A stretch of DNA of 64,000 nucleotides from CAWDYA01 sp963806495. Its GTDB lineage: Bacteria > Acidobacteriota > Polarisedimenticolia > JACPZX01 > DASXTC01. The stretch spans positions 248,001 to 312,000 of the forward strand of contig CAWDYA010000011.1 in NCBI GenBank assembly GCA_963806495.1, read 5' to 3'. The position numbers were made by a program, and so were the translations under genes. Each line of letters starts with the position of its first letter. Position 1 is the first letter of the stretch. The notes beneath the pieces are model-generated. The model did not search any database. It worked only from the letters and a program-made list of their open reading frames with translations, and had not been told where the DNA came from. Of this stretch, positions 33,024-43,369 are shown piece by piece.

Positions 33024-34043
33024 ATGAAACGGGCCTTGATCACCGGCATCACGGGGCAGGATGGGTCGTACCTCACCGAGTTGCTGCTCTCGAAGGGGTA
33101 CGAGGTCTGGGGCCTCGTGCGTCGCTCCAGCTCCTTCAACACGGCCCGGATCGACCATGTCTATCAGGATCCCCACGAGAAGGGCGTGAGGCTACGGCTC
33201 GCCTTTGGAGATCTCAACGACGCCAGCTCGCTCAACACCGTGATCCGGACCGTCCAGCCCGACGAGATCTACAACCTCGGCGCACAGAGCCATGTACGAG
33301 TCTCCTTCGATATCCCCGAATACACGGCCGAGATCGACGCCGTCGGCACCGTGAGACTGCTCGAAGCGATCCGGGAGATCGGGATCAAACCCCGGTTCTA
33401 CCAGGCATCCAGCTCGGAGCTGTACGGCAAGGTTCAGGAGGTACCCCAGACCGAGACGACAGCGTTCTATCCGCGCAGCCCCTACGGCTGCGCCAAGGCA
33501 TACGCCTTCTGGATCACCCGCAACTATCGTGAGGCCTACGGGCTGTTCGCCTGCAACGGGATCCTGTTCAACCACGAATCCCCCAGACGCGGCGAGACCT
33601 TCGTGACCCGCAAGATCACTCGGGCCGCTACGCGCATCAAGATGGGGCTGCAGGACAGGCTGTTTCTGGGAAACCTCGACGCCAGGCGGGATTGGGGATA
33701 CGCACCCGAATTCGTCGAGGCGATGTGGCTCATGCTTCAGGCAGACGAGCCGGATGACTATGTCATCGCTACCGGCGAGTCACACACCGTGCGTGAGTTC
33801 CTCGATGAAGCGTTCGGCTATCTCGGCCTCGACTGGTCAAAGCACGTCGAGCTGGATCCGCGCTACCTCAGGCCGGCCGAAGTGGACACCCTGGTCGGAA
33901 GCCCTGCGAGGGCGAAGTCCCGGCTCGGCTGGGAGCCCAGGACGACATTTCCTGCCCTCGTGCGTTTGATGATTGACGCGGATCTGAAGATCGCGGAGGC
34001 GGAGCGCAGGGCGGCGGACTTCGAGGGGGCCAGCAGGCCGTGA
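33024..34043 (+). CDS. gmd: GDP-mannose 4,6-dehydratase
   Basis: 339 residues. Converts GDP-mannose to GDP-4-keto-6-deoxymannose, the first step to GDP-fucose and related sugars, with bound NADP. Seen: ALITGITGQDGSYLTELLL (nucleotide-binding loop), GLVRRSSSFNTARIDH, IYNLGAQSHVRVSF, QASSSELYGKVQEVPQTE with catalytic Ser-Glu, and YGCAKAYAFW (catalytic Tyr-x3-Lys). FNHESPRRGETFVTRKI is typical of the family. Normal length. Works with the GDP-fucose synthase at 36386, from which it is separated by two genes. The stop overlaps the GTG of the next gene. Confidence 0.95.
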   Translation: MKRALITGITGQDGSYLTELLLSKGYEVWGLVRRSSSFNTARIDHVYQDPHEKGVRLRLAFGDLNDASSLNTVIRTVQPDEIYNLGAQSHVRVSFDIPEYTAEIDAVGTVRLLEAIREIGIKPRFYQASSSELYGKVQEVPQTETTAFYPRSPYGCAKAYAFWITRNYREAYGLFACNGILFNHESPRRGETFVTRKITRAATRIKMGLQDRLFLGNLDARRDWGYAPEFVEAMWLMLQADEPDDYVIATGESHTVREFLDEAFGYLGLDWSKHVELDPRYLRPAEVDTLVGSPARAKSRLGWEPRTTFPALVRLMIDADLKIAEAERRAADFEGASRP

Positions 34044-35458
34044 GCCGGTTTACAGCCCGGCTCTGGCTTTCGAGTATGACGCTTGCAGGTCTTCTCCTGC
34101 GCATGTATCACCTGGGCTCGAACTCCCTCTGGGTGGACGAGATTCTGACCGCCAGGGCGGCTAGCCTTGATTGGACCGGCATCATCACTGAGGCCTTCCA
34201 GCAGAACAGTGTGCCCCCACTGTACTTCTGGCTGGTCCATCTGGTGTCAATCGGTTTCGGAAGCTCCGAGGCCTCACTCAGGCTGGTATCCGCGGTGGCC
34301 GGGGCTCTGACTCCCCCGCTGATGTATGTCCTCATGCGTGAGTTGGATTTCAGCCGCCAGGTTGGTATCGTTGCCGCAGGCCTCCTGGCTTTAAATCCGC
34401 TTCACCTGTGGTTTTCCCAGGAAGCCAGGCCCTATGTACTCCTGACTTTCTTCGAGTGCGCTGCCCTTTGCTTTGCGGCCCGGGCCATCAAAACTAACCG
34501 CCCGGTGGCCTGGGCTGGATGTTGCCTCTGCCTCTGCCTCGGGTTCCTAACCCATACCTTTGCCGCGATGCTGCTCGTCATCGTCTGGCTCTGGGCCCTG
34601 CTCGCACGACCTGTCCCATGGCCCGGCTTGATCGCCGTAACGCTTGGATTTCTCACCGTCGCGGCACCATTCCTGATTGCCCTCAGTCAGAGAGACGAGC
34701 TTTCGCATCCTCCCGCCCGTGCCTCGCTACTCGAACTCCCCTACGCGGTGTATACGTACCTCGCCGGCTACTCGTTCGGACCCTCGACACGCGAGATCCA
34801 GAACGACGGCGCCCTAACGGCGCTGAGAGCGAATCGGGCCGAGGCTGGGCTCACGCTCGGTCTGCTGCTAGCGATGACCCTGACAGTCGTCTGGTCGTTT
34901 AGAAACTCCTGGATGCAGCTGGCCATTCTTTGCGTGGTGCCGCTCATTGTGGTGGCCATAGCGTCACGCCTTACGGCGTTCCCGTTCAACGTCCGATATA
35001 CCCTACCTTCCATGGTCGGCGCTCTCGGACTCGTTGCCCTGATGGCTCGCCGGGGCGTGCCCCGGATAGCCCGCTACCTGCTGGCAGCCACACTCGCCCT
35101 CTTCATTGCAGCGGATGCCCAGTGGTTCATGGTATCCCGATACTGGAAGGAGGATTCTCGCTCAGCAGCTGACTGGTTCGTCGGCCACCTGGGCAACGGT
35201 GACTCGGTTGCGGTCGCGCCCGGTTACATGGTGGACCCACTTGAATACTACATGGAGAGGCTTCCCGGCAATCACCATCTCGAGTTTCTCGACTTCGAAG
35301 CACCCGGTGCCATTTTATCCGCCGGGTTGGCGGTAAGCCGGGAACACCACCTAGTTCAGCCACGTGAGATCGAGCGAGCTTTCATCGCTGCCTCGGACCT
35401 GCCCGTCCAGCGTTCCACTCTGGTCGGGTTCCGCCTCTTTGCACGGAGAGCGCAATGA
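34040..35458 (+). CDS. GT-C membrane glycosyltransferase (GT39/ArnT-like)
   Basis: 472 residues with ten to twelve hydrophobic helices. N-terminal signature LLLRMYHLGSNSLWVDEILT near residue 16, with the Asp-Glu pair in the first external loop that serves as catalytic acid region in PMT/ArnT-type enzymes; QNSVPPLYFWLVHL near 55 and LWFSQEARPYVLL near 118 follow. A periplasmic domain ends the protein (DSRSAADWFVGHLGNGDS, DPLEYYMERLPGN). It uses a polyprenyl-phosphate sugar donor in the periplasm to modify the polymer or a lipid carrier. GTG start overlaps the gmd stop; the stop overlaps the FkbM ATG. Confidence 0.82.
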   Translation: MSRFTARLWLSSMTLAGLLLRMYHLGSNSLWVDEILTARAASLDWTGIITEAFQQNSVPPLYFWLVHLVSIGFGSSEASLRLVSAVAGALTPPLMYVLMRELDFSRQVGIVAAGLLALNPLHLWFSQEARPYVLLTFFECAALCFAARAIKTNRPVAWAGCCLCLCLGFLTHTFAAMLLVIVWLWALLARPVPWPGLIAVTLGFLTVAAPFLIALSQRDELSHPPARASLLELPYAVYTYLAGYSFGPSTREIQNDGALTALRANRAEAGLTLGLLLAMTLTVVWSFRNSWMQLAILCVVPLIVVAIASRLTAFPFNVRYTLPSMVGALGLVALMARRGVPRIARYLLAATLALFIAADAQWFMVSRYWKEDSRSAADWFVGHLGNGDSVAVAPGYMVDPLEYYMERLPGNHHLEFLDFEAPGAILSAGLAVSREHHLVQPREIERAFIAASDLPVQRSTLVGFRLFARRAQ

Positions 35459-36284
35459 ACGCGGCACGGCGCCTTCTGGCGCGCCCGGATTTCAAGCGCA
35501 ACCCGCTGCGTGCTGTTTGGCGTCGTGCCTGGTGGCGGACAAGGTGGAGGTTCAGCCGGGCACCCTGGGTACTGCCACTTGGCAAGAAGCAGTCCATCGC
35601 CGCCCCGCACGGCGGGAGTGGTGCCCTCATCTACTACCAGGGGTGCTCGGAGCCAGAAACGGCCGATTTTATTCTCCGGTACCTGCAGCCCGGGATGACC
35701 TTCCTGGATGTCGGTGCTCACATCGGGGAGTACGTTCTGCTGGCCGCCGGGCGGATCGGGCCTGATGGAATCGTGCACGCGTTTGAGCCGAGTCCGGATA
35801 TATTCTCGATTCTAGAGTGCAACGTCCTGCGTAACCGTCACGAGAATGTTTTATTGAACGCATTGGCTGTTTCGGACCGCCGTGGTTGGGTGACCTTCGA
35901 TATCTGCGCCGAGCCTTCTGTGTCTTCGCTGCGCGGTTCTCGAGGGGACGGATCGACAGTCGAAACAAGCTGACTGCCATCGAAGTCGAGGCCATAACGC
36001 TCGACGATTACACAGAATCGCGCCGCGGCCCCGTGGATTTGATCAAGATCGATGTTGAAGGCGCGGAGTTGCTTGTGCTCCAAGGCGCCGCGAATCTCCT
36101 TTCTCGTCCGGTCGAACATGCTCCCGTCATCATTTTCGAGTACTCTGCGGAGAACTACGCCAGGTTCGGCTACCACGGAGACCAGATCGCGGCCTTACTC
36201 CACTCCATGGTTATAATCTGTACCGATATGGGATGCATAGGTCCATCACCCTGTGCCAACCAAGCACCATCGCGACTGAACTAG
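35455..36284 (+). CDS. FkbM-family methyltransferase, frameshifted
   Basis: Begins ATG 35455 with a basic N-terminus. AdoMet-binding FLDVGAHIGEYVLLAAGRIG near residue 83, HAFEPSPDIFSILECNVLRN near 107. The frame breaks near 35970 (one A fewer in ACAAGCTG), then LTAIEVEAITLDDYTE and GPVDLIKIDVEGAELLVLQG continue in the next frame, the FkbM hallmark. A second break near 36208 (one C fewer in ACTCCATGG) would give HGYNLYRYGMH and run on in the frame that becomes the GDP-fucose synthase, with no stop between. As written the second frame ends at 36284. Most likely a sugar O-methyltransferase. Where the protein ends is unclear. Confidence 0.75.
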
Positions 36285-36385
36285 TGAACATCATCGCGGC
36301 AAAGGACGGGGCTGCCCTCATGCGGTCACTCACCGTGGACCCCGTTGATTCATCAACAGATGGTCGGTACAAACTCGAGGGCCCG

Positions 36386-37336
36386 ATGACAAGAGGCTTG
36401 ACCTCAGGGAAGATCCTCGTCACCGGCGGCGCCGGCTTCCTCGGCCGCTTCGTCGTCGAGCGCCTGCGCACCGAGGGGGCCCGGCAGGTGATCGTCCCCC
36501 GCTCAGCCGAGACCGATCTGCGCGATCGCTTTGCCACCGACCGGCTGATCTCCGAGGCGAGGCCGGACATGATCATCCACCTCGCGGCCCGCGTCGGTGG
36601 CATCGGGGCCAACCGGCAGCACCCGGGCACGTTCTTCCATGACAATCTGGTCATGGGGGTCAACGTCATCGAGTCCGCCCGACTGCACAAGGTGCCGCGA
36701 ACGGTGGTGGCAGGCACGATCTGCTCCTACCCGAAGTTCACACCCGTCCCCTTCAAGGAAGACGAGCTGTGGAACGGCTACCCCGAGGAAACCAACGCTC
36801 CGTACGGGATCGCCAAGAAGGCCCTGCTGGTGATGCTGCAGGCCTATCGGCAGGAGTTCGGCATGGACGGCATCTTCCTGATGCCTGTCAACCTGTATGG
36901 CCCGCACGACAACTTCGATCTCGAGGCATCCCACGTCATCCCGGCACTCATCCGCAAGTGCGTCGAGGCGAAACGTGCCGGCGCCGACTCCATCACCTGC
37001 TGGGGCACGGGAGCCGCGACGCGGGAGTTCCTCTACGTCGAGGACTGCGCCGAGGCGCTGGTGCTGGCCGCCGAACGGTACGACAGCATTGAGCCGATGA
37101 ACATCGGCTCGGGCAGCGAGATCTCGATCCGGGACCTGGTGACGATGATCGCCGAGCTGTCCGGGTTCAAGGGGCGGATCGAGTGGGACGCTTCGAAGCC
37201 CGACGGGCAGCCGCGCCGTTGCCTCGACACCTCCCGCGCGAATTCCGAGCTGGGCTGGCAGGCGCGCACACCCCTGGCCGAGGGGCTGCGCAGGACGATC
37301 GAGTGGTACGAGGGGCACACCGCAGGTCGCCGCTGA
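36386..37336 (+). CDS. fcl: GDP-L-fucose synthase
   Basis: 316 residues from ATG 36386 (GAGGG just upstream). Epimerase-reductase turning GDP-4-keto-6-deoxymannose into GDP-L-fucose with NADPH. Seen: KILVTGGAGFLGRFVVERL, VIVPRSAETDLRD, MIIHLAARVGGIGANRQHPG, TICSYPKFTPVPFKEDELWN, NAPYGIAKKALLVM (catalytic Tyr-x3-Lys), NLYGPHDNFDLEASHVIPAL and TREFLYVEDCAEALVLA, all typical of Fcl/WcaG. The frame is open to 36233 and beyond, toward the broken FkbM gene, so a fusion cannot be excluded. It completes the GDP-fucose route begun by gmd and closes the polysaccharide locus. GC is back to the genome level here. Confidence 0.93.
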   Translation: MTRGLTSGKILVTGGAGFLGRFVVERLRTEGARQVIVPRSAETDLRDRFATDRLISEARPDMIIHLAARVGGIGANRQHPGTFFHDNLVMGVNVIESARLHKVPRTVVAGTICSYPKFTPVPFKEDELWNGYPEETNAPYGIAKKALLVMLQAYRQEFGMDGIFLMPVNLYGPHDNFDLEASHVIPALIRKCVEAKRAGADSITCWGTGAATREFLYVEDCAEALVLAAERYDSIEPMNIGSGSEISIRDLVTMIAELSGFKGRIEWDASKPDGQPRRCLDTSRANSELGWQARTPLAEGLRRTIEWYEGHTAGRR

Positions 37337-37365
37337 CGCGGCCCGCGCGATCCCGCCGTTTCAAG

Positions 37366-37394
37366 TTGTCAAGCCCGCCCCGTGCGGCTAGACT
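37366..37394 (+). promoter_or_regulatory. Predicted promoter of the SWIM/SNF2 gene
   Basis: TTGTCA (37366-37371), 17 bases, TAGACT (37389-37394). The GTG start lies 65 bases downstream. The 122-base gap after fcl holds nothing else I can name. Confidence 0.6.
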
Positions 37395-37458
37395 CAGAGC
37401 TTCACGTCTGCACTGACACGCGTCGCCGCCAGGCATCCCCGAACGGGCAACGAACATC

Positions 37459-40834
<3,376 letters not shown>

Positions 40835-40968
40835 GCCATACGGCATGGGAGATTTGCGAGTTGGGGGCACATCCCGGAGAAGGCGCCCGTCGCGCAAGGC
40901 CAAGGTCACCCAGCGTCCGGACGGCAGGGCCCGGAATGCTGTGGCGGGATCGTGCGGGAGGCCGCCGT

Positions 40969-41475
40969 CTAGGTCCCCGACGGGGTCATCTTCTTGGTCT
41001 TGTTCGGCTCGTCGTTGTTGTTGTTCGCGATGAGGATGGCGGCGAGCACCGCGCCGGCACCGCCGAGCGTCCAGGCGAGCACCTTCTTGTTGCCCCCCTG
41101 CTTGGGCACGATGGCGAGCGGCTGGGTCAGCACCGTCCCGGCCTCGAGGTTCACCGGGGGCATCCGCACGGCCACGATCTTCCCGTCAGGGTCGATGATC
41201 TCGTAGGTGTACGAGCCGGCCGGCAGGTCGCTGATCTCGTACTTGCCGTCGGCCCCCGTCACCTCGCTCTCATAACTCTTGCCCGAGGCGTCGGTCACCT
41301 TGAGCTTGTAGCCGGCCAGCGGCTGGCCGTTGGCGTCCACGAGGGTGCCCCGGATCATGCCGGGCTGGGCCCCGGCGGCGGGGGCGGCCGGCGCCGGCTC
41401 CTGCGCGAGAGCCAGGCCGGGAGCAAGCGTCAGGATCAGTGCGGAGACGACGGTCAACGAGATGATCTTTCGCAT
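40969..41475 (-). CDS. Secreted protein with carboxypeptidase-regulatory-like domain and C-terminal membrane anchor
   Basis: 168 residues. Signal peptide (MRKIISLTVVSALILTLAPG, cleaved near LALA), a Pro/Ala linker, one beta-sandwich domain (MIRGTLVDANGQPLAGYKLK to YEISDLPAGSYTYEI, about residues 39-95) of the CarboxypepD_reg type, then a C-terminal helix (VLAWTLGGAGAVLAAILIA) followed by NNNNDEP and a basic tail. The sandwich is non-enzymatic, usually for adhesion or cell-surface architecture. The same layout and tail recur in the gene upstream (41510), so they are diverged tandem copies. GGGGGAG precedes the ATG on the minus strand. Probably in one transcript with its neighbour. Confidence 0.78.
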   Translation of the reverse strand: MRKIISLTVVSALILTLAPGLALAQEPAPAAPAAGAQPGMIRGTLVDANGQPLAGYKLKVTDASGKSYESEVTGADGKYEISDLPAGSYTYEIIDPDGKIVAVRMPPVNLEAGTVLTQPLAIVPKQGGNKKVLAWTLGGAGAVLAAILIANNNNDEPNKTKKMTPSGT

Positions 41476-41509
41476 GCTCCCCCTCGAGGGTGATGGCCCG
41501 TTTGCGATA

Positions 41510-42148
41510 TCAGTTGCCGCTGCCGGTCATCGGCGGCTCGTTGTTGTTGTCTGTGGCGCTGGAGGCCGCCGCGGCGACGGCGCCGGCACCGGCCACGATC
41601 AGGATCGTCGCACCGGCCGGGCTGCGCCAGAACCCGCCGCCCTTCTTCTTTTTCTTCTTCTGATCCGGCTCGGGCTGCTCCGGCGTCTCGGGCTTCTGCT
41701 CGCCCTGGCCTTCGTCCGCCTTGGGCTCCTCGCCCTGCTCGCCCTCACCCGGCTTCTTCTCGTCGTCGTTCTGGGCGGTCGCCTTCAGCGCGATCGAAAC
41801 CATGGTGCTCTTGCCGGGAGCGGTCTGCACGAACGCGTCGGTGGGAAGCAGTCCGTCGGTCGTCTCCACGGCCAGGTCGTACTCGCCGGGAGGAAGGTCC
41901 GACAGCGTGTAGCTTCCGTCGGCCGCGGTGGCGGTGCTGGTGTAGATCTCGCTGGTCTCCATGTTGGCGGCCCAGACGCTGACGCCGGAGACGCCGGTCA
42001 GACCGTCGGCCGAAACGATGTTGCCGCGGATCTCAGCGTGTGCGGGTTGGTTCGTGCCTGCAAGGGCCGTTGCGGGGACCCAGTATGCGGCGATAGCCAA
42101 TGTGAGAAGTCCGGCGACAACTCGGTCCAGTGATCCCCTACGTGACAT
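41510..42148 (-). CDS. Paralogous surface protein with charged spacer and membrane anchor
   Basis: 212 residues from ATG 42148 (GGGGAGG 6 bases ahead). Signal peptide SLDRVVAGLLTLAIAAYWVP, cleaved near ALAG. One carboxypeptidase-regulatory-like sandwich (AEIRGNIVSADGLTGVSGVS to GSYTLSDLPPGEYDLAVETT). Then a 40-residue spacer of Glu, Lys, Gln and Pro (DDEKKPGEGEQGEEPKADEG) and a Lys run (KKKKKKGGG), a membrane helix (TILIVAGAGAVAAAASSA) and the tail DNNNEPPMTGSG. The charged spacer may hold the sandwich off the membrane or bind other surfaces. The frame is open upstream of this ATG, but only this start gives a signal peptide. Confidence 0.78.
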   Translation of the reverse strand: MSRRGSLDRVVAGLLTLAIAAYWVPATALAGTNQPAHAEIRGNIVSADGLTGVSGVSVWAANMETSEIYTSTATAADGSYTLSDLPPGEYDLAVETTDGLLPTDAFVQTAPGKSTMVSIALKATAQNDDEKKPGEGEQGEEPKADEGQGEQKPETPEQPEPDQKKKKKKGGGFWRSPAGATILIVAGAGAVAAAASSATDNNNEPPMTGSGN

Positions 42149-42219
42149 GCAGTGCCTCCCCGTCCCTACAGGCGCGTGCCAGGATTGACTTCGTGCAGAA
42201 TATCGGAACTTGTCGATGA

Positions 42220-42247
42220 ATTCTACCCGGGGCACTGGCTTTGTCAA
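42220..42247 (-). promoter_or_regulatory. Predicted promoter of the surface-protein pair
   Basis: On the minus strand TTGACA (42247-42242), 16 bases, TAGAAT (42225-42220). A leader of about 65 bases leads to ATG 42148. Confidence 0.7.
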
Positions 42248-42364
42248 GCGGATTCCCGAGCGTGCGGAGACGCGCGTGGCAGTGCATGTTCTTGGCGGGA
42301 AACGACTTGCACGAGGCATCCGGCGGGGACGGTGCGGTCCGGCCGCACCGCCCCCTTCCCGGGT

Positions 42365-42580
42365 TCAGTTCATGCGGATATGCGAGGACATCAGAGAGAT
42401 GAACTTGCGGTTGTCGACGGGAAATGCCTGGGCCAAGGCAAAGCCCGGATCGTGCTGCCCGTTGCCGGGTTGAAGGAGCGCTTGTGCCAGTTCCTCGGCG
42501 ATGTCTTCCACCAGCGTGCGGATATCGGACGAGCTGAGGGACCTCGGCTGCTTGAAACTGGCCGGTTGCGACTCTGTCAT
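42365..42580 (-). CDS. Small protein of unknown function
   Basis: 71 residues on the minus strand: a Ser-rich opening (MTESQPASFKQPRSLSSSD), an amphipathic helix IRTLVEDIAEELAQALLQPG and a C-terminal part FALAQAFPVDNRKFISLMSS. An AGGAGG lies 14 bases before the ATG, a long spacing. The composition is that of a real protein, unlike overlapping frames. No homolog recognised. It lies between the HTH-receiver gene and the surface-protein pair, about 67 bases after the former, so it may be co-transcribed with it. Confidence 0.5.
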   Translation of the reverse strand: MTESQPASFKQPRSLSSSDIRTLVEDIAEELAQALLQPGNGQHDPGFALAQAFPVDNRKFISLMSSHIRMN

Positions 42581-42647
42581 CCATGGAGCACGAACCTCCT
42601 GGCATCTCCCCCTCCGTGTCGTCGAATCTCATTTTCAATGAGCCCCC

Positions 42648-43250
42648 CTAGGACCGCAGAAGTTTCTCGATCTTTTTCTTGAACTCTTCGATCTGGACCG
42701 GCTTGCGCATCCAATCCGTGGCGCCGCACTGAAGGATCTCCTGCTCGGCGCCGTTGTCGATGAACCCCGAGATCGCCAGGATCCTCGTGCCCGCCGTCTC
42801 GGGGTTCGACTTGATGCGGCGACACGCTTCGTACCCGTCCATCCTCGGCATCCGCAGGTCGAGGATCAGCAGGTCGGGCTTGAGATCCCCGACCTTCAGC
42901 AGTGCTTCGTACCCGTCCTCGGCAAGGTCCACCTCGAGCGACGCCTCCACCTCCTGGACGACGTCCTTGAGGGCCTGCCGGACTTCCTGCTCGTCGTCGA
43001 CGATCAGAATCCTCTTCGGCTCCATCTCGAAGAAACTGTCGTAGACGGGCATCTGGTGCTGGACCAGGAACTCCTTGAAGTCCCGGCTGTCGACCCGGAA
43101 GTGGCCGCCGGGCGTCCTGAACGCCTTGAGCCGGCTGCTCCGGATCCATTTCTTCACCGCGTTGGTGGACACGTCGCAGTACCGGGCGATCTCGCCGGTG
43201 GTCAGGAGCCGTGACGAACCGTGCGACGCTTCTCTGTGGGTATCGCTCAT
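42648..43250 (-). CDS. Response regulator with N-terminal excisionase-type HTH
   Basis: 200 residues with reversed domain order: MerR/excisionase-like helix-turn-helix first (LLTTGEIARYCDVSTNAVKK, then AFRTPGGHFRVDSRDF, about residues 15-62), then a receiver domain (about 78-200): RILIVDDEQEVRQALKDVV, phospho-acceptor Asp in LLILDLRMPRMDG, RILAISGF and the conserved Lys in WMRKPV. Ordinary response regulators put the DNA-binding part last. The -10/-35 promoter and a palindromic leader lie upstream. No histidine kinase is adjacent; the Ser/Thr kinase operon upstream is a possible partner only by position. Confidence 0.88.
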   Translation of the reverse strand: MSDTHREASHGSSRLLTTGEIARYCDVSTNAVKKWIRSSRLKAFRTPGGHFRVDSRDFKEFLVQHQMPVYDSFFEMEPKRILIVDDEQEVRQALKDVVQEVEASLEVDLAEDGYEALLKVGDLKPDLLILDLRMPRMDGYEACRRIKSNPETAGTRILAISGFIDNGAEQEILQCGATDWMRKPVQIEEFKKKIEKLLRS

Positions 43251-43295
43251 GTCCTCTGCCTCGTCTGGCTGTGACGTTTATCGGAACGATTTTTC

Positions 43296-43315
43296 CGTAA
43301 GTTCCGTTTCTTACG
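43296..43315. promoter_or_regulatory. Inverted repeat in the HTH-receiver leader
   Basis: CGTAAG (43296-43301), 8 bases, CTTACG (43310-43315). It lies just downstream of the -10 box on the minus strand, so it could be an operator (for instance autoregulation by the encoded HTH protein) or a leader hairpin. Confidence 0.45.
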
Positions 43316-43321
43316 AATCGG

Positions 43322-43350
43322 AATATACAGAGGCGCAACCGGGGTGTCAA
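43322..43350 (-). promoter_or_regulatory. Predicted promoter of the HTH-receiver gene
   Basis: On the minus strand TTGACA (43350-43345), 17 bases, TATATT (43327-43322): the best sigma-70-like match in the window. Its leader runs about 65 bases to ATG 43250. Confidence 0.78.
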
Positions 43351-43369
43351 GAGAAAAAAACGCCGGTCC

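Noticed and set aside
42138..42638. Minus-strand frame of 166 codons beginning MKMRFDDTEG
   Set aside because: It overlaps the more protein-like 71-residue frame at 42365-42580 in another frame, runs through the surface-pair promoter and ends in Arg/Ser-rich sequence.
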